Positions 54,395-63,633 of a stretch of DNA of 64,000 bases are shown here, piece after piece. The translations under genes were made by a program, and so were the position numbers. Within the stretch, counting starts at the first letter, position 1; each line of letters opens with the position of its first letter. Source of the DNA: UBA6912 sp963792895 (GTDB taxonomy: Bacteria > Actinomycetota > Acidimicrobiia > Spongiisociales > UBA5794); NCBI GenBank assembly GCA_963792895.1, contig CAWBYA010000007.1, positions 682,001-746,000 of the forward strand, read 5' to 3'. The notes beneath the pieces are model-generated. The model had not been told where the DNA came from. It searched no databases and worked only from the letters and a program-made list of their open reading frames with translations.

Positions 54395-57355
54395 TCAGCG
54401 GTTGTCCACCTCGACGAGCGTCAGGCCGATGAGACCGTTCGCATCGGCGTGCGACACGGCACCGAGGTGCCACTCGCCATCGGCAGCGCCGGTCCAGCTG
54501 ATGGCGACGGGCTCGGTGGCCCCGAGCGTCGCGGAAGCCGGTGCGCTGTCGACCGTCATGTTGCCGCCCGGTGTCGCCGAGATGATCCACGCGTAGAGCG
54601 TGTAGTCGGCCGTTGCGTCGACGGTTTGCCAGCCGTGCACCCAGAGGGTCCACGTCTCGTCCGGTGGGAGCACAACGTCGATCTGCTCATCCGTCCCGCC
54701 GTTCGTGCTCGACGCCACGATGGTTCCCGACGAATCCGTTAGGAACATGTCGATGTCGACGTCGCTGCTTGCAACGGAGTCTTCCGGAATCGCAAACCGC
54801 GCAAAGGCGGCGCCGGACGTGGTGAACTCGTACGAGTCGCTGAAGCCGTCAAGCGGATCAAACGTCTGATCCGGGTCCTGCGCAACAGAACCTGAGTTGA
54901 CCACTGCGCTCTCGAGACCGTGGGCTGCTGCGGTGTAGTCACCGGTGTAGCCGAAGGTCACGTCGAAGCCGGCGCTTCCGTCCACACCTTCGCCGCTGAT
55001 GCTCGTAGGAGCGTTGAACAGCTGGGCGCGCAGTGCGATCGGTGAATATGCCGTCGCTCCACCGCTCGCCCTCCACGTCAGGCTGCCGAAGCGCCAGACG
55101 TCGATGGGAGCGGAGGCCGTTGCGGTGAACGTCACCGTGTAGCTCGCACTCTCACCCGGAGCCAGCGTGAGCTGCTTCGGGCTCACGACTGCCGTGTAGC
55201 CGCTCGGCGCATTCACCCTCACCCGCCACGTGGCGGTGCGGTTGGCAACGCTCGTCACCGTCCGTGTGACCGTCTGTGTGCCCGCCAGTTCGGCAACGGC
55301 AATCGAGGCCAGGTTCAGGTCACTCGCATCCGTGGGGATGCCGACCGAATCCAGGAAGGCGCAGGTGCCCTCCGGATCCGCGAATGCCTCTGGAGCTGCA
55401 TCACACAGGAATCCGAGGTACTCGTTGAATCCGGCGTCGTACACGATGCCAGGGTTGAACACAGAGCCCTGGGCGCGTGCCCGTCCGCTTGGATCGATGT
55501 GGCCTGCACCCATGTCGAAGGGATCGGCGCGAGTCACGCCGTCTTCCTTCATGACGTCCTGGTAGGACGTGGTCATGATGGCCGACTTCGCCGCCGCCGG
55601 TGACCAGTTCGGGTGCGCTTGCTTGAGCAAGGCAAACAAACCGGCCACGTGCGGGCTCGACATCGACGTTCCGCTGATCGACTGGAACAGCTCGCCCTGG
55701 ACAGCCTCGCCGTAGTGAACCGGTGAGGCGCCGGCCAGGATGTTCACACCGGGGGCCGTGACGTCGGGCTTGATGATGTCCTCGGCAACGGGGTCCGGCC
55801 CGCGGGAAGAGAAGTCCGCCATCCACGGTGCGTCGATCGGGGTGAAGACACCACCGTTGACCTGGGCGACTGCGGAATCGCCTGCGGAGGCGATGTAGTC
55901 CTTGATCGTCGACCCATCCGTGAAGTTGATGTGGACGCTCGGTACCCAGTGGTTGTCCGTCACGAGCGCCTGGGCGTCGTTCGGGTTGTACAGGATCATG
56001 CCGACGCCGCCCGCGATGGCTACGGCCTCGCTCTTGGCGACGCGTGCGATCGTGCCACGCAAGCACAACACGACATTGCCGCTCACGACGGCGGGATCGA
56101 GATCGCCGGGTACACACAGTTCGCTGCCGGCATCTGCCGAGTCAACGAGCTTGTACTCGCCGTCTGTGCTACCCGTGATGCTGGCGCCGAAGAACTCCCA
56201 GCCGTCGCTCGACGAAGCCGAGCCCTGGAAGGTGCGGTCCTGCGTGCTGGCGCCGACCGAGGTCAGCCACGGCACTGACGCCGGGCCGCCAACGGTCCCC
56301 GCACCGGGGCCGCTGTTGCCGTTCGATGTAGCGACGAAGACACCGGCGTCGGCAGCGAACAGGTAGGCGAAGTCGTCGGGGCCGAGGAGGCTCGGGCCGC
56401 CACCGACCGAATAGTTGATGACATCGACACCGTCTGCCACGGCCTGGTCGATCGCAGCGGCGAGGTCGGAGCCGAATCCGCCAAGCTCACCGAGACCTTT
56501 GTAGGCGATGACCCGTGCGCGGGGAGCGATTCCGCTCACCTCGCCGCGGTCCACACCGAAGATGGTCGCCGTCACGCCGGCGTTGCCCGCCGAGGTCGAC
56601 GCAGTATGCGTGCCATGCCCGTCGTCGTCACGGGCCGAATCGAACTCGTTCGCTTCGGCTCCGATGAGGGCACGGTAGGTGGGCAGGATCTGACGGGCAC
56701 CAATCAGCTTGTCGTTGCACGTGAATGCTGCGTCGGCTGAGTTGTGGGCCGAGTTGCCAAAATCGCATGCCGGGTAGACCGATTCGTCGAGCACGATGCC
56801 GAGATCGCTGTACGAGCCGTCGTCGGCGAAGCTCGGGTGCTCCGGCCAGATACCGCTGTCGATCACGCCGACCACCACGTTCTCGCCGGTGTACCCGCTT
56901 GCCCACGCTCCGCCCCGATCGGTGAGACCGAGGAAGGTCGGAGAGTTGTCCGTCGTGAGCTGGCGCAACGTATCGGGCATGACGAGCAAGACGTCCGGCG
57001 ACGCTGCCAGCTTCTCCGCCTCCTCATGGGTGATGAGAGCCGAGAACCCGTTTGCGGCGTTGGTGTAGTCGTGCACCTTCTTGTCGGTGCTGACGCCGGC
57101 GTCCCGCATGGCCCTGTCGTGCGTCTCTGTCAGCCGTGCCCGTTCCGTGCGGGCGGCCGCCGAACCGAGCTCAGTCTGATCGAAGCTGGCGAGCAGCGGG
57201 TTGTCCCGCATGACGACGACGTAGCTGTCGTAGTCGCCCTTCTGGACCTTGGGGGCCGAAGCCGCCGCATCGGTGTTCTGTGCAGCTCCCGCCGCAGGTA
57301 CGAGGATGCCAAGCATCAACGCAACCGCGCCAAGAGCGATAAACGTTCGTCTCAT
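54395..57355 (-). CDS. Secreted subtilisin-like serine protease (S8)
   Basis: 986 aa, intact, from the ATG at 57355 with GGAGGG upstream. Signal peptide (RRTFIALGAVALMLGILVPA), I9-type propeptide to about residue 140, triad Asp in VVGVIDSGIWPEHPSF, His in DDDGHGTHTASTSAG, Asn in VATSNGNSGPG, Ser in SGTSMSSPHVAGLFAL; PA-domain insert (about 370-500); C-terminal fibronectin-like and PPC-type domains. It resembles the protease at 49657 along its whole length, so the two are paralogues separated by htpX. Confidence 0.95.
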   Translation of the reverse strand: MRRTFIALGAVALMLGILVPAAGAAQNTDAAASAPKVQKGDYDSYVVVMRDNPLLASFDQTELGSAAARTERARLTETHDRAMRDAGVSTDKKVHDYTNAANGFSALITHEEAEKLAASPDVLLVMPDTLRQLTTDNSPTFLGLTDRGGAWASGYTGENVVVGVIDSGIWPEHPSFADDGSYSDLGIVLDESVYPACDFGNSAHNSADAAFTCNDKLIGARQILPTYRALIGAEANEFDSARDDDGHGTHTASTSAGNAGVTATIFGVDRGEVSGIAPRARVIAYKGLGELGGFGSDLAAAIDQAVADGVDVINYSVGGGPSLLGPDDFAYLFAADAGVFVATSNGNSGPGAGTVGGPASVPWLTSVGASTQDRTFQGSASSSDGWEFFGASITGSTDGEYKLVDSADAGSELCVPGDLDPAVVSGNVVLCLRGTIARVAKSEAVAIAGGVGMILYNPNDAQALVTDNHWVPSVHINFTDGSTIKDYIASAGDSAVAQVNGGVFTPIDAPWMADFSSRGPDPVAEDIIKPDVTAPGVNILAGASPVHYGEAVQGELFQSISGTSMSSPHVAGLFALLKQAHPNWSPAAAKSAIMTTSYQDVMKEDGVTRADPFDMGAGHIDPSGRARAQGSVFNPGIVYDAGFNEYLGFLCDAAPEAFADPEGTCAFLDSVGIPTDASDLNLASIAVAELAGTQTVTRTVTSVANRTATWRVRVNAPSGYTAVVSPKQLTLAPGESASYTVTFTATASAPIDVWRFGSLTWRASGGATAYSPIALRAQLFNAPTSISGEGVDGSAGFDVTFGYTGDYTAAAHGLESAVVNSGSVAQDPDQTFDPLDGFSDSYEFTTSGAAFARFAIPEDSVASSDVDIDMFLTDSSGTIVASSTNGGTDEQIDVVLPPDETWTLWVHGWQTVDATADYTLYAWIISATPGGNMTVDSAPASATLGATEPVAISWTGAADGEWHLGAVSHADANGLIGLTLVEVDNR

Positions 57356-57548
57356 CCGAACGATCCCTCCTCTGGTGGTTTCAACCAACCGTCCCCCCCG
57401 CAACGGGGAGATCCCGCAACGAGCGGCCGCCCGAACTCTCAACAGCCCGGGGACCCAATTGACGAAGCAAATCTAGCAAGGTTTCGCAGTGGCGTCGCTG
57501 GGATCTTCTGACACGTGGCACATTCTTTGTTCACTGCGATGTATCGCG

Positions 57549-58325
57549 TCAATCCACCACGATGACCATTGGGCAGCCACGAGTGGGATGGCGCTCCACA
57601 CGAATCGACTGGCCGTAGATCGGCTCGAGCAGCTCTGCCTGCAGCACGTCGTCAGGTGGGCCGTCGGCGCACACGCCCCCGTGATCGAGGAGCACGATGC
57701 GCCCTGCATGCGCAGCAGCCAGGTTGAGATCGTGGAGGACCGCAACCACCCCTCGGGTCCGGTCGACCCAGCTGCGGAGCGCCTGCATCACCTGCTCCTG
57801 ATGGCCGATGTCGAGTGCGGCAGCCGGCTCGTCGAGCAGCAGGAGGGGGACGTCCTGGGCCATTGCCCGGGCGAGGGCCGCTCGCCGCTGTTCACCGCCC
57901 GAGAGCGAGCTGAACGGCAATCCGCTGCGGTTCGTCATGTCGAACGTCTCGAGAGCGTCGGCGACGGCGGTGGCGTCGGCTGCGGGTGTCGAGGACCCGG
58001 TGACCTGATGTGGGTGGCGTCCCATCTCGACCACCTCGCGGACGGTGAACGGGACATCTGCGGGTACGTGCTGCGATACGACGGCGCGTCGCATTGCCGC
58101 CTCGAGCGGGTCCAGGTCCTTCAGTTCGTCGCCGAGCAGCCGCACCGTGCCTGCCGACGGTCGCAGATCGCCGGCGAGGATCCCGATCAGCGTCGACTTG
58201 CCGGCGCCATTCGGGCCGATCACGGCAACGATCTCGCCCGCGTCGACCGAGAGGTCGACATCGTCGACAATCCGCGTTCCGCCGGCATCGAACGTCACGC
58301 CCCGTGCATCGAGCAGCGAGGTCAC
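57549..58325 (-). CDS. hmuV: Haem ABC transporter ATP-binding protein
   Basis: 258 aa. Walker A GPNGAGKST, Q-loop VVSQHVP, signature LSGGEQRRAALARAMAQ, Walker B LLLLDEPAAALD, H-loop VLHDLNLAA. The segment VPFTVREVVEMGRHPHQ is typical of HmuV within the FecCD-type importers. It powers haem (alternatively cobalamin or siderophore) uptake. Overlaps hmuU by four bases. 193 bp follow before the second subtilase gene. Confidence 0.85.
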   Translation of the reverse strand: MTSLLDARGVTFDAGGTRIVDDVDLSVDAGEIVAVIGPNGAGKSTLIGILAGDLRPSAGTVRLLGDELKDLDPLEAAMRRAVVSQHVPADVPFTVREVVEMGRHPHQVTGSSTPAADATAVADALETFDMTNRSGLPFSSLSGGEQRRAALARAMAQDVPLLLLDEPAAALDIGHQEQVMQALRSWVDRTRGVVAVLHDLNLAAAHAGRIVLLDHGGVCADGPPDDVLQAELLEPIYGQSIRVERHPTRGCPMVIVVD

Positions 58326-59386
58326 GGTGTCCTCGGACTTCGCCTGGCGATGAGCCAGAGCAGCATCGGGCCTCCCAGTGCCGAGGTGATGAGGCCGGCA
58401 GGGATCTCGATCGGCGACAGCACGATCCGGGCAACCACATCTGCGAGCACGACGAACGTGGCGCCGGCGAGTGCCGCCGCCGGTATGAGCCGGCGATGGC
58501 TCGGACCCGACAACGGGCGGGCCACATGGGGCCCCACCAGGCCGGCGAAGCCGATGACGCCTGCGGCGCCGACCGTTACGCCAACCAAGGCGCCGGTCGC
58601 CAGCATCACCGTTGTCGTCACGAGGTCGACGTTGACGCCGAGGTAACCCGCTTCGCGCCTACCGAGAACGAGCAGATCGAGACTGCGCCACGACGCCCAC
58701 AGGGCGAGCCCACTCCCGATAGCGAAGACAGCTGAGATGGTGGCAACTCGCCACGTAGATCCGGACAGGCTTCCCAGAAGCCAGAACTCGAGAGGCGGTA
58801 CCCGGGAGCGGTCTGAGCCGAAAACGACGAAGCCGACCCACGCGCTGAGCACGGCGCCCAGCGCGATGCCGGCGAGGAGGAGACGAGTTGGGTCTGCTTC
58901 GGCGATCCGGCGTCCGAGGCGCCTGACCACCAGTGCAGAGAGCATCCCGCCTGCGACACCCGCTGCGAGCGATCCATTCGCACCTCCTACCACGGCGCCG
59001 ATGGCGGCGGCCAGTGCCGCTCCGGGGCCGATCCCGACGAGCTGCGGGTCGGCCAGGGGATTGCGAAAGACGCTTTGGAGCACAGCACCGGCCGTGCCGA
59101 GCGCTCCGCCGACGACCACGCCGAGCACGATCCTCGGCAACCGAATCCCGAAGAACACGGCGTCGGCCTGTTGCGCCGGTCCCGACAGCACGCCGAGTTT
59201 GCGGCCGATGGCGGCTGCCACGTCGTAGGGAGCGATGGCGACGGCGCCCACGGACGAGGCGATCACCATCGCTCCCAACAGCGCGACGACCATCACCGGC
59301 AACAGCAGCCGCCATTTGACGTCGTCTTTGGCGGCTGCATCGCCGTGGCGCCTTCTTCGCACGTTGCGATCAACCCGAGAGCGCAC
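58322..59386 (-). CDS. hmuU: Haem ABC transporter permease
   Basis: 354 aa, FecCD/BtuC-type permease with about ten helices: LPRIVLGVVVGGALGTAGAV, FRNPLADPQLVGIGPGAALA, GVIGFAGLVGPHVARPLSGP and DVVARIVLSPIEIPAGLITS are family landmarks. GTG start at 59386. The N-terminal ~20 residues are arginine-rich. Middle gene of the hmuTUV unit. Confidence 0.88.
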   Translation of the reverse strand: MRSRVDRNVRRRRHGDAAAKDDVKWRLLLPVMVVALLGAMVIASSVGAVAIAPYDVAAAIGRKLGVLSGPAQQADAVFFGIRLPRIVLGVVVGGALGTAGAVLQSVFRNPLADPQLVGIGPGAALAAAIGAVVGGANGSLAAGVAGGMLSALVVRRLGRRIAEADPTRLLLAGIALGAVLSAWVGFVVFGSDRSRVPPLEFWLLGSLSGSTWRVATISAVFAIGSGLALWASWRSLDLLVLGRREAGYLGVNVDLVTTTVMLATGALVGVTVGAAGVIGFAGLVGPHVARPLSGPSHRRLIPAAALAGATFVVLADVVARIVLSPIEIPAGLITSALGGPMLLWLIARRSPRTP

Positions 59387-59401
59387 GCCGGCTCGTGGGC
59401 G

Positions 59402-60442
59402 TCATGAGGTCTCCATCACCTGCTTCAGGTCGGCGATGAACTCGGCGAGGGCTTGTCCGGTACGGGGCCCGAGATTGAAGAAGTACGCCTCGTCGTAGGC
59501 GAGGAAACGGCTCGCCTGCCCCGCAGGCGTGTCGCCGACGCCGGGAACCGCAGCGAACGCCTCCAACCCGCCGAGCGCAGCGAGGCCGGCCTCGGGCAGC
59601 ACGATGACGTCCGGCGCCGCGGCAACCAGGGCCTCAGGCGTCAACGGGACGGCCCCGCGAACCCCCGCCTCGGCACCGACATCGATCGCCCCGGCTCCCT
59701 CGATCATGGCCTGGGTGGCCAACCCCTGTCCGAACAGCAAGAGCGTCTGCGGGCCGCGCACATAGACAAAGGCGATACGCGGCCCGTCGCCGGCCGCGAA
59801 GGCCTCCGATCGTGCCGAGTCGATCTCGGACTGAACCGCACGTGCGAGCTCGGCGCCTGCCTCCGGCTCGCTCAGGATCTCGGCAACTTGGTTGATCTTC
59901 GTTGCCACCCCGTCGAGCGTCGTTTGGCTGGGCAGGATCACCACCGGTACCCCGGCGTCGCGGAGCTGAGTGATCGCTTCAGGCGGCCCGGTGAGCTCGT
60001 CGCCGAGTACGAGGGTCGGAGTGAAGGCGATGACCGGTTCCGGAGCGAGTTGTTGCGCAAAGCCGATGACCGGCAACGCCACCGCCTCCGCCGGGTAGGT
60101 GGTCGTCACGTCGATCGCGACGACGTTGCCGCCCAGCCCCAGGTCGAAGACGATCTCGGTGAGGTCGCCGGACAGCGAGACGATGCGGCTGGTGTCGCTG
60201 ATCGTGGTCTCGAATCCGTCTGCGCCCGTGAACGTGACTCCACCAGCCCGTGGGGCCGTGGTCGTCGTCTCGGCGGGAGCTTGTGTCGTTGTTGCGGCGG
60301 GCGCCGCTGACGTCGTGGTCGTCTCGATGGCGGTCGTGCCGCCGGCGGTCGTGGTCGGTGCGGTGTCGTCGCCGCCACACGCAGCGACGGCGAAGAGGAA
60401 GGCGACGAGGAAGGCCCACCTGATGTGGCGAATCTGCTTCAT
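59402..60442 (-). CDS. hmuT: Haem ABC transporter substrate-binding lipoprotein
   Basis: 346 aa from the ATG at 60442, with AAAGGA eight bases upstream. Lipobox VAAC (Cys about 22), Thr/Ala linker to about residue 65, then a periplasmic-binding fold: RIVSLSGDLTEIVFDLGLGG, VVAIDVTTTYPAEAVALPVI, GPPEAITQLRDAGVPVVILP. This spacing is that of HmuT-type haem-binding proteins, with a possible Tyr ligand in TTYP. BtuF-type corrinoid binding is the main alternative. Confidence 0.82.
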   Translation of the reverse strand: MKQIRHIRWAFLVAFLFAVAACGGDDTAPTTTAGGTTAIETTTTSAAPAATTTQAPAETTTTAPRAGGVTFTGADGFETTISDTSRIVSLSGDLTEIVFDLGLGGNVVAIDVTTTYPAEAVALPVIGFAQQLAPEPVIAFTPTLVLGDELTGPPEAITQLRDAGVPVVILPSQTTLDGVATKINQVAEILSEPEAGAELARAVQSEIDSARSEAFAAGDGPRIAFVYVRGPQTLLLFGQGLATQAMIEGAGAIDVGAEAGVRGAVPLTPEALVAAAPDVIVLPEAGLAALGGLEAFAAVPGVGDTPAGQASRFLAYDEAYFFNLGPRTGQALAEFIADLKQVMETS

Positions 60443-60559
60443 TCCGGGTCCTTTCGCAAGAGGGTGCAGGCAGCTCGACGGAGACGTTGCGCCCGGCACC
60501 GGGCCGGTGAGCCGTGCGCGACAATGGTCCGATCTCCCACCCCGATGGCGGTGCGTCGT

Positions 60560-60640
60560 GCCAAGGTGGCACTCCTGGCTTCCGACAGGAAGTCGGACGG
60601 GCTGCCCCGGTTTTGGCCACCGGATCTGCCAGACTCCTGA
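60560..60640 (-). promoter_or_regulatory. Structured leader of hmuT, cobalamin-riboswitch-like in places
   Basis: In the 225-bp divergent gap, minus-strand RNA would contain ATCCGGTGGCCAAAACCGGG, a TCCGAC/GTCGGA stem, then AAGCCAGGAGTGCCACC. The order resembles the core of a B12 riboswitch (CCGGTG...CCGG, then AGCCAGGAG), and TGGCA/TGCCA can close the element. The conserved GCAACTG segment is not visible, so the resemblance is partial. Other stems, GTGCCA/TGGCAC and GCCCGG/CCGGGC, lie nearby. Confidence 0.3.
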
Positions 60641-60667
60641 GCTCGGCAGCGACCCGGGAATCGAGCC

Positions 60668-61282
60668 ATGGCCACCGACCCATCTGCAGCGCTCACGGCC
60701 CACCGCCTCGAGGTGCGGCACCGACTGCTGGCTGCCGCAGAGGTGCTGCTTGCCGAGCTTGGCCTGACTGCTACCTCGCCTTCAGACGTCGCGGCCGCGG
60801 CAGGCATCGGGCGGACGACGTTCTATGAGTACTTCACGGACATGGAGGACCTCCTGGTCGCCCTGGTCGAGACTCGGATGCCGTACGTCGCAGCATCGAT
60901 GCTCTCGGGCGTCCCACAGGACACCAGCCCTCGGCAGCAACTCGCCGAGCTGGCGGTGCGGATGGTCGAGTTCGCCGCAACCGACCATGTGCTCGGTCTC
61001 GAGCTTCACCAAGGGATGCCGCTGCTGTCGCCCGATGCACAGCGCCGGGTACGAATCGCCCACCGGTCGCTGTCCGAGGAGTTTGCGCGGATCTATCGGG
61101 CAGGCGTCGCTGCCGGCGATCTCCGCGCCATGCCGCCCGACCTGGCGGGACACTTCCTCAACGATCTCGTGATGGCTGCGGCGAAGGTGCTGATGCAGCT
61201 CGACGAGCCGAAAGCCCGGCTGCACGAGGTCGCAGACGAGCTCGTCACGTTCTTGCTGCACGGTCTCGATCCCACGGTGTGA
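60668..61282 (+). CDS. TetR/AcrR-family transcriptional regulator
   Basis: 204 aa. N-terminal helix-turn-helix of TetR type (LLAAAEVLLAELGLTATSPS, then GIGRTTFYEYFTDMEDLLVA), followed by an all-helical ligand-binding domain. ATG at 60668. It is transcribed away from hmuTUV, and the shared 225-bp gap makes it the obvious candidate regulator of that operon. The ligand is unknown. A tRNA gene follows 60 bp later. Confidence 0.88.
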   Translation: MATDPSAALTAHRLEVRHRLLAAAEVLLAELGLTATSPSDVAAAAGIGRTTFYEYFTDMEDLLVALVETRMPYVAASMLSGVPQDTSPRQQLAELAVRMVEFAATDHVLGLELHQGMPLLSPDAQRRVRIAHRSLSEEFARIYRAGVAAGDLRAMPPDLAGHFLNDLVMAAAKVLMQLDEPKARLHEVADELVTFLLHGLDPTV

Positions 61283-61342
61283 GCCACGGTACCGCCGACT
61301 TCCCAGGGCAGTGGTGACGGCTATCCTCGCAACGCTCGATCC

Positions 61343-61426
61343 TGCCGGGATGCCCGAGCGGCCAAAGGGAGCAGACTGTAAATCTGCCGGCAATTGCCTA
61401 CGGAGGTTCGAATCCTTCTCCCGGCA
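61343..61426 (+). tRNA. tRNA-Tyr (GTA)
   Basis: 84 nt, class II with long variable arm. Acceptor GCCGGGA pairs with TCCCGGC; anticodon stem GCAGA/TCTGC with loop CTGTAAA; T-loop TTCGAAT; discriminator A. The 3' CCA is not encoded. Confidence 0.95.
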
Positions 61427-61433
61427 CGCATTT

Positions 61434-61571
61434 CGCTCGAAGCAGGCTTCGAGCGAGTTCAGTCGTCGGCCTTCGTCCGGCGTCCTGTTGTGATCGAACA
61501 GCAAGCTGCTCGATCACGCTCGAAGGGGAGGCGCAGAGCTTCCCCTTCGAGCATCCCCTCCTGCGGGGGAT
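61434..61571 (+). other. Run of four hairpins between tRNA-Tyr and tRNA-Thr
   Basis: Four adjacent inverted repeats: CGCTCGAAG... at 61434-61455 (10-bp stem); GTGATCGA/TCGATCAC at 61490-61517; GCTCGAAGGGGA/TCCCCTTCGAGC at 61518-61552 (12 bp); ATCCCC/GGGGAT at 61553-61571. The first follows tRNA-Tyr by 7 nt and is a likely terminator. The others may be processing or termination structures, or remnants of a small palindromic repeat element. No gene is seen in 61427-61631. Confidence 0.6.
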
Positions 61572-61631
61572 CAGGGCGGTGGGGCTCGCTATTCCGGCGT
61601 GCGACGCTGCGGCTAGAATCGCTGTGCGCAA

Positions 61632-61655
61632 GCCCCCTTAGCTCAGTGGCAGAGC
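61632..61655 (+). pseudogene. 5' fragment of a tRNA-Thr copy
   Basis: GCCCCCTTAGCTCAGTGGCA followed by GAGC is identical to the first 24 nt of the tRNA-Thr at 61745 (acceptor strand and whole D-arm). The sequence then diverges and no anticodon arm or 3' half follows. The two copies start 113 bp apart. Confidence 0.8.
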
Positions 61656-61694
61656 GCCGTGATGAGCCGTCAGGCGAAGAGCCAGAAGGCATGG

Positions 61695-61717
61695 CCATGG
61701 ATCCATGGAAGTGCTCT
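61695..61717 (+). repeat. Palindrome plus inverted copy of the tRNA-Thr anticodon region
   Basis: CCATGGATCCATGG (61695-61708) is a perfect palindrome. Overlapping it, CCATGGAAGTGCTCT (61703-61717) is the exact reverse complement of tRNA-Thr positions 61764-61778, so the precursor RNA could pair with the D- and anticodon arms of its own tRNA. Confidence 0.75.
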
Positions 61718-61744
61718 ACGCTCAGACAGGACAACTTCATACCT

Positions 61745-61816
61745 GCCCCCTTAGCTCAGTGGCAGAGCACTTCCATGGTAAGGAAGGGGTCCCGGGTTCA
61801 AATCCCGGAGGGGGCT
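61745..61816 (+). tRNA. tRNA-Thr (GGT)
   Basis: 72 nt. Acceptor GCCCCCT/AGGGGGC, D-arm GCTC/GAGC, anticodon stem CTTCC/GGAAG with loop ATGGTAA (anticodon GGT), T-arm CCGGG TTCAAAT CCCGG, discriminator T. No encoded CCA. It stands next to a partial upstream copy of itself. Confidence 0.95.
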
Positions 61817-61924
61817 CGACGCTCCGTCGAGTGCCGCTCGCCGATTCGTCTTGCTATCCTCCTTGCGCTGCCCGCTCTCCGCGGCCTGCGGAGGGAGGGC
61901 GCTCACGCGTGAGTGAGCCGAGAC

Positions 61925-61998
61925 GGCGGCGTAGCTCAGTCGGTAAGAGCGCTCGACTCATAATCGAGAGGTCGGCGGTTCAAGTCCGCCCGCCGCTA
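61925..61998 (+). tRNA. tRNA-Met (CAT)
   Basis: 74 nt. Acceptor GGCGGCG/CGCCGCT (first pair G-T), anticodon stem CTCGA/TCGAG with loop CTCATAA, T-arm GGCGG TTCAAGT CCGCC, discriminator A. Acceptor and position favour elongator Met; an Ile-2 tRNA with modified CAT cannot be excluded. Confidence 0.9.
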
Positions 61999-62045
61999 CG
62001 CACCATAGAGAGACACAGCAAGCACCCCTCACGAGGAGCCTCACA

Positions 62046-63236
<1,191 letters not shown>

Positions 63237-63243
63237 CACCCGT

Positions 63244-63306
63244 AGCCTGTATCGGGTAACCAGTATCCGGTACCTCGGGCCGGATACCGGATACTGGATA
63301 CCGGAC
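63244..63306. repeat. Nine-unit 7-bp-period inverted array after tuf
   Basis: AGCCTGT ATCGGGT AACCAGT ATCCGGT ACCTCGG GCCGGAT ACCGGAT ACTGGAT ACCGGAC. CCAGTATCCGGTA (63260-63272) and TACCGGATACTGG (63285-63297) are exact reverse complements: a 13-bp stem with a 12-nt loop. It starts 8 nt after the tuf stop and may act as terminator or 3'-end stabiliser. Confidence 0.85.
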
Positions 63307-63332
63307 ACGGTCATTGAGGAGCGAAGCGACGA

Positions 63333-63495
63333 ATGGCCAGTGACAAGCGGCCGCCGATCAACCTCGCATGCGAGACGTGCAAGCGGCGCAACTACGTGAC
63401 GACCAAGAACAAGACGAACACGCGAGAGCGGCTGGAGCTCAAGAAGTACTGCCGTTGGTGTCGCCAACACACCGCGCATCGCGAGAACGCGTTGA
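63333..63495 (+). CDS. rpmG: 50S ribosomal protein L33 (one-base insertion before the stop)
   Basis: ~53 aa, zinc-binding form: CETCKRRNYVTTKN and KKYCRWC (two CxxC). As written, the frame runs past the usual end to 63647. However, the last codons read CGCGAGAACGCGTTGA, where CGCGAGACGCGTTGA would give the normal ending RETR and a stop at 63493-63495. A terminator hairpin follows 8 nt later, so an extra A near 63486 is very likely an error. Start ATG 63333 follows GAGGAGCGAAG. Confidence 0.9.
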
Positions 63496-63503
63496 CGGAC
63501 GGC

Positions 63504-63529
63504 CAGGGCCCCGCAGAAGCGGGGCCCTG
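63504..63529 (+). terminator. Hairpin terminator after rpmG
   Basis: CAGGGCCCCGC (63504-63514), loop AGAA, GCGGGGCCCTG (63519-63529): a perfect 11-bp stem. No T-tract, as is common in high-GC actinobacteria. Confidence 0.8.
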
Positions 63530-63563
63530 CCCGTCAGATCGCTCGCCCGGCCGCTCGCTGGGA

Positions 63564-63591
63564 GATGTCGGATGTCAGACGTCAGACAGAT
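63564..63591 (+). repeat. 7-bp-period array (CAGAC type) upstream of hadA
   Basis: GATGTCG GATGTCA GACGTCA GACAGAT, the same class as in operon 1, between the rpmG terminator and the hadA ATG. No inverted partner seen. Confidence 0.6.
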
Positions 63592-63633
63592 GTGGCTCCG
63601 ACTCCCGGCATCTCGCGCCGCTACCCTCGAGCC

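Noticed and set aside
61655..61690. Hammerhead-ribozyme-like core GTGATGAGCCGTCAGGCGAA after the partial tRNA
   Set aside because: Position C3 is G, the nucleotide after GAA is G, and the following stem would leave G at the cleavage site; core rules are broken, so chance similarity is more likely.
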